Source of the DNA: Pseudomonas sp. HMWF021
Lineage (GTDB): Bacteria > Pseudomonadota > Gammaproteobacteria > Pseudomonadales > Pseudomonadaceae
Direction of reading: 5' to 3'
Assembly: GCF_003061005.1 (NCBI RefSeq)
Contig: NZ_QAIK01000164.1
Span: 1,278-65,277 of the forward strand
DNA length: 64,000 nucleotides
Made by a program: the position numbers and the translations under genes. The stretch's first letter is position 1, and each line of letters opens with the position of its first letter. Below are positions 62,138 through 64,000 of this stretch, piece after piece. The notes below the pieces were generated by a model. The model had not been told where the DNA came from, did no database searches, and worked only from the letters and a program-made list of their open reading frames with translations.

Positions 62138-63904
62138 TCAAAGCGATTTCCACAACGAATCGAAATTCTCCTCGCTCCCGCCATTCTGCGCGGCCTCCAG
62201 CGAGCGATAAGCAAACTGATTGAAACTGTGCGTGCTCGCCACCCGTCGATCCAACCCGGCGCGGTGTTCTTCGCCGTGGGTGTTGATCAGCACCTTGTTG
62301 CCCTCCTGAAACGGCAGACGCGGGGCGAGCAAGGTCGCGGGCAAGTCGATGGCGCTGATCTCAGGCAGCAACAGACCGCGTAAATAGTGGCTGTGATCAT
62401 CCCGCGAGCGCACCAGTTGCAAACCGCAGGGTTCGGCGTGCGGCGCGACCAGTTCTATGCCCATTTGCGGCCCGCTGCCGCGTACCTGGCGAATCCAGCG
62501 CACCACCGCAATGCTCCAGCCCTGGTTGGAACTGTCCTGAATCCCGACCATTTCTCCGGCCTGTAACTCGGCCGGCACTTCACTCGGCCAGCCCAGGCAA
62601 TAACCACCGGGGCTGTGGTTGATCACCGGCAACGTGTAGGTCGGGTAGTTCGGCGTGCTGTCGGTATCGCTTTCGTCTTCGCCCAGATGGTCGTACTGGA
62701 TTTCCTCGTAGGGCAGCAACTCGTCTGCCGCAGACTGCGGTGCGGCGTCGAAGGCCTGGCTCCAGCTGTCCTGTTCACCCTTGACCACCGCGCTGCTGAA
62801 GTTGGCCGCGCGGGCGCCGGGATGCTTGAGCAGTTCGCTGAAGGTACGTTCGCCGCCCAGATAGAAGTGCAGGGCGCTCATGCCGACACACACGGTCAGG
62901 CTGCCCTGGCCGGCAGTGCGCTGAAAGCTGCGCTCGGCAGCCTGGCCCCAACTGGCGTGCAGATGCTGCAGGGTGTCGAGGCTCAGGCCTGCCGGGACAG
63001 GCAGCGGCGTCGGCGAATCCTGTTGCAGTAAATGCGCTTCGATGGCGTTCACCAACGGTTGCGGATCGAAGCCCAGCAAACTTGCCTGCTGTTCTTTACG
63101 AAACATGTTGCGATAGCGCGGGCCGGCGTCCAGTTCCGCGCTGATGGCGAACAGGCCGTCGCCCGGGCTGCCGGGATGCAACTTGAGCAAGGCACTCCAT
63201 GGCTCCAGCACTTCGGCAAGGCGGGCGATCTGGTTCTGCCGCAATTGATTGCAACGGGCGCTGCTCAGCAACAGGGCGGCAATGTAAGTCTGCTCCAGGC
63301 TCAATTCGGTACTCAGGCTCGCCAGTTCGTCATGCACCCGGCGCTGTTGCAGCTGCAATGTGCAGGCCACTCGATATAGCTGATGCAGCTCGAACCACAG
63401 ATGTTCGGGTGCAGGGCTGTAAAGCTGCGTCGCCCGCAGCAGTTGCCCCTTGAGTGCATGCGCGGCCCGTTGCAGTGCCTGACTGACCAGCGCCGCACGA
63501 TCCTTTTGGTACTTGGGGGCAATGCGCAGAACGATCTGCTTGTACCCGATGGCCAATTGACTTTGCAGTGCCTGACACAGGTTGCTGATCTTGCGCGAAC
63601 GATCGTCGAGCAGGATCGCCTGATGCAGGAAGTGCCGCTCCAGATGCTGGCAGACGAAGTACACCTCGGGGCGCAGCAACTCCAGCAGTTGCAGGCGATT
63701 GTCGCTGGGGGTGAGCAACTGGTTGAGTTCGCCCAGGCCTTGGTACAACTGGCGGGCGGTTTCGCCGATGTTGGCCTTGGGCAGGCCGGCGATCCAGCGT
63801 TTGAGGTCGCGCGGGGTGGCTTCGCAGAACGACAGACGCGTTTGCGTCGGGGTCGGGGCGCTCAGCAGCGGTGGGGAGAAGGTCTGGCTCATGCCAAAAA
63901 CCAT
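62138..63904 (-). CDS. hypothetical protein with PilZ-like C-terminal domain
   Basis: The 588-residue soluble protein equals PA4958 in position, next to serB. The N-terminal 400 residues are largely helical with no recognised motif. Residues about 440-540 look like a PilZ domain: PVINHSPGGYCLGW matches the (D/N)xSxxG motif and the strand QMGIELVAP is typical. The RxxxR motif that normally binds c-di-GMP is not visible upstream, where an acidic stretch (LGEDESDTDSTP) lies instead. It may therefore not bind the ligand or may bind in another way. The start is ATG 63904 or ATG 63892 (MSQTF); neither has a strong ribosome-binding site. A role in c-di-GMP signalling is plausible but unproven. Confidence 0.68.
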   Translation of the reverse strand: MVFGMSQTFSPPLLSAPTPTQTRLSFCEATPRDLKRWIAGLPKANIGETARQLYQGLGELNQLLTPSDNRLQLLELLRPEVYFVCQHLERHFLHQAILLDDRSRKISNLCQALQSQLAIGYKQIVLRIAPKYQKDRAALVSQALQRAAHALKGQLLRATQLYSPAPEHLWFELHQLYRVACTLQLQQRRVHDELASLSTELSLEQTYIAALLLSSARCNQLRQNQIARLAEVLEPWSALLKLHPGSPGDGLFAISAELDAGPRYRNMFRKEQQASLLGFDPQPLVNAIEAHLLQQDSPTPLPVPAGLSLDTLQHLHASWGQAAERSFQRTAGQGSLTVCVGMSALHFYLGGERTFSELLKHPGARAANFSSAVVKGEQDSWSQAFDAAPQSAADELLPYEEIQYDHLGEDESDTDSTPNYPTYTLPVINHSPGGYCLGWPSEVPAELQAGEMVGIQDSSNQGWSIAVVRWIRQVRGSGPQMGIELVAPHAEPCGLQLVRSRDDHSHYLRGLLLPEISAIDLPATLLAPRLPFQEGNKVLINTHGEEHRAGLDRRVASTHSFNQFAYRSLEAAQNGGSEENFDSLWKSL

Positions 63905-63933
63905 AGCAGTAAATGAACCGGTCGGCCTTCAAC

Positions 63934-64000
63934 TGTAGGAGCTGCCGCAGGCTGCGATCTTTTGACTTTGGTTTTTAAAAGCAGAGTCAAAAGATCGCAG
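63934..64000. repeat. REP doublet (REPIN), cut by the window edge
   Basis: The left arm 63934-63963 has the CCGCAGGC core; the right arm begins near 63989 and leaves the window. Pairing starts inward with TTTTGACT/AGTCAAAA. It is upstream of the PilZ-like gene. Confidence 0.85.

Overview
The window is a stretch of core chromosome from a Pseudomonas of the fluorescens group. The basis is gene order and protein similarity recalled from known families, plus two families of short palindromic REP repeats typical of that group. The gene order is a compressed version of the P. aeruginosa PA5018 to PA4958 region: msrA-dipA-aceF-aceE-glnE-LPS core genes-msbA-hldE-waaA, then tolC-thiC-nudF-cpdA-yqiA-parE-parC-serB. 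Base composition is high in G+C. I saw no tRNA or rRNA gene, insertion sequence, prophage or CRISPR array.

Layout. (1) 1-5.7 kb: end of rlmJ, then msrA, the c-di-GMP phosphodiesterase gene dipA and a PhoD-like phosphatase gene. (2) 6-14 kb: the pyruvate dehydrogenase operon aceEF, divergent from glnE. The intergenic region holds two copies of a palindrome that fits the FadR/PdhR-type operator consensus. (3) 14.2-21.2 kb: waaF-waaC-waaG-waaP followed by three more LPS-kinase-like genes, all touching or overlapping by 1-4 bases, then a small lipoprotein. (4) 21.8-29.2 kb: a second tightly overlapping operon for the outer core: wapO carbamoyltransferase, wapH, a mig-14 homologue, dnpA, ssg, wapR. 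(5) 29.2-32.3 kb on the minus strand: an O-antigen ligase fused to a kinase-like domain, with an acyltransferase-3 gene behind it. (6) 32.4-43.2 kb: msbA, a sulfotransferase/APS-kinase pair, hldE, a hypothetical gene, two redox enzymes, emrE, a LysR regulator and waaA. (7) 43.3-48.6 kb: tolC, then thiC behind a TPP riboswitch, and cytX. (8) 48.5-62 kb: a lipoprotein, nudF-yqiB-cpdA, yqiA-parE-(esterase-like)-(retropepsin-like)-parC, a PqiC-type lipoprotein, an AhpA/YtjB-like membrane protein and serB. (9) 62.1-63.9 kb: a protein with a PilZ-like C-terminus.

Together regions 3-6 make and export the inner and outer LPS core: heptose activation by HldE, Kdo transfer by WaaA, heptosyltransferases, glycosyltransferases, core phosphorylation, carbamoylation, export by MsbA and O-antigen ligation by WaaL. 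Three additions suggest further decoration of the glycan: the sulfotransferase with its own PAPS-making kinase, the acyltransferase, and a set of six kinase-fold domains, two of which lack the usual catalytic aspartate. The sulfation pair is the best candidate here for a little-described system. All functional statements rest on reading the sequence; no database search was run.
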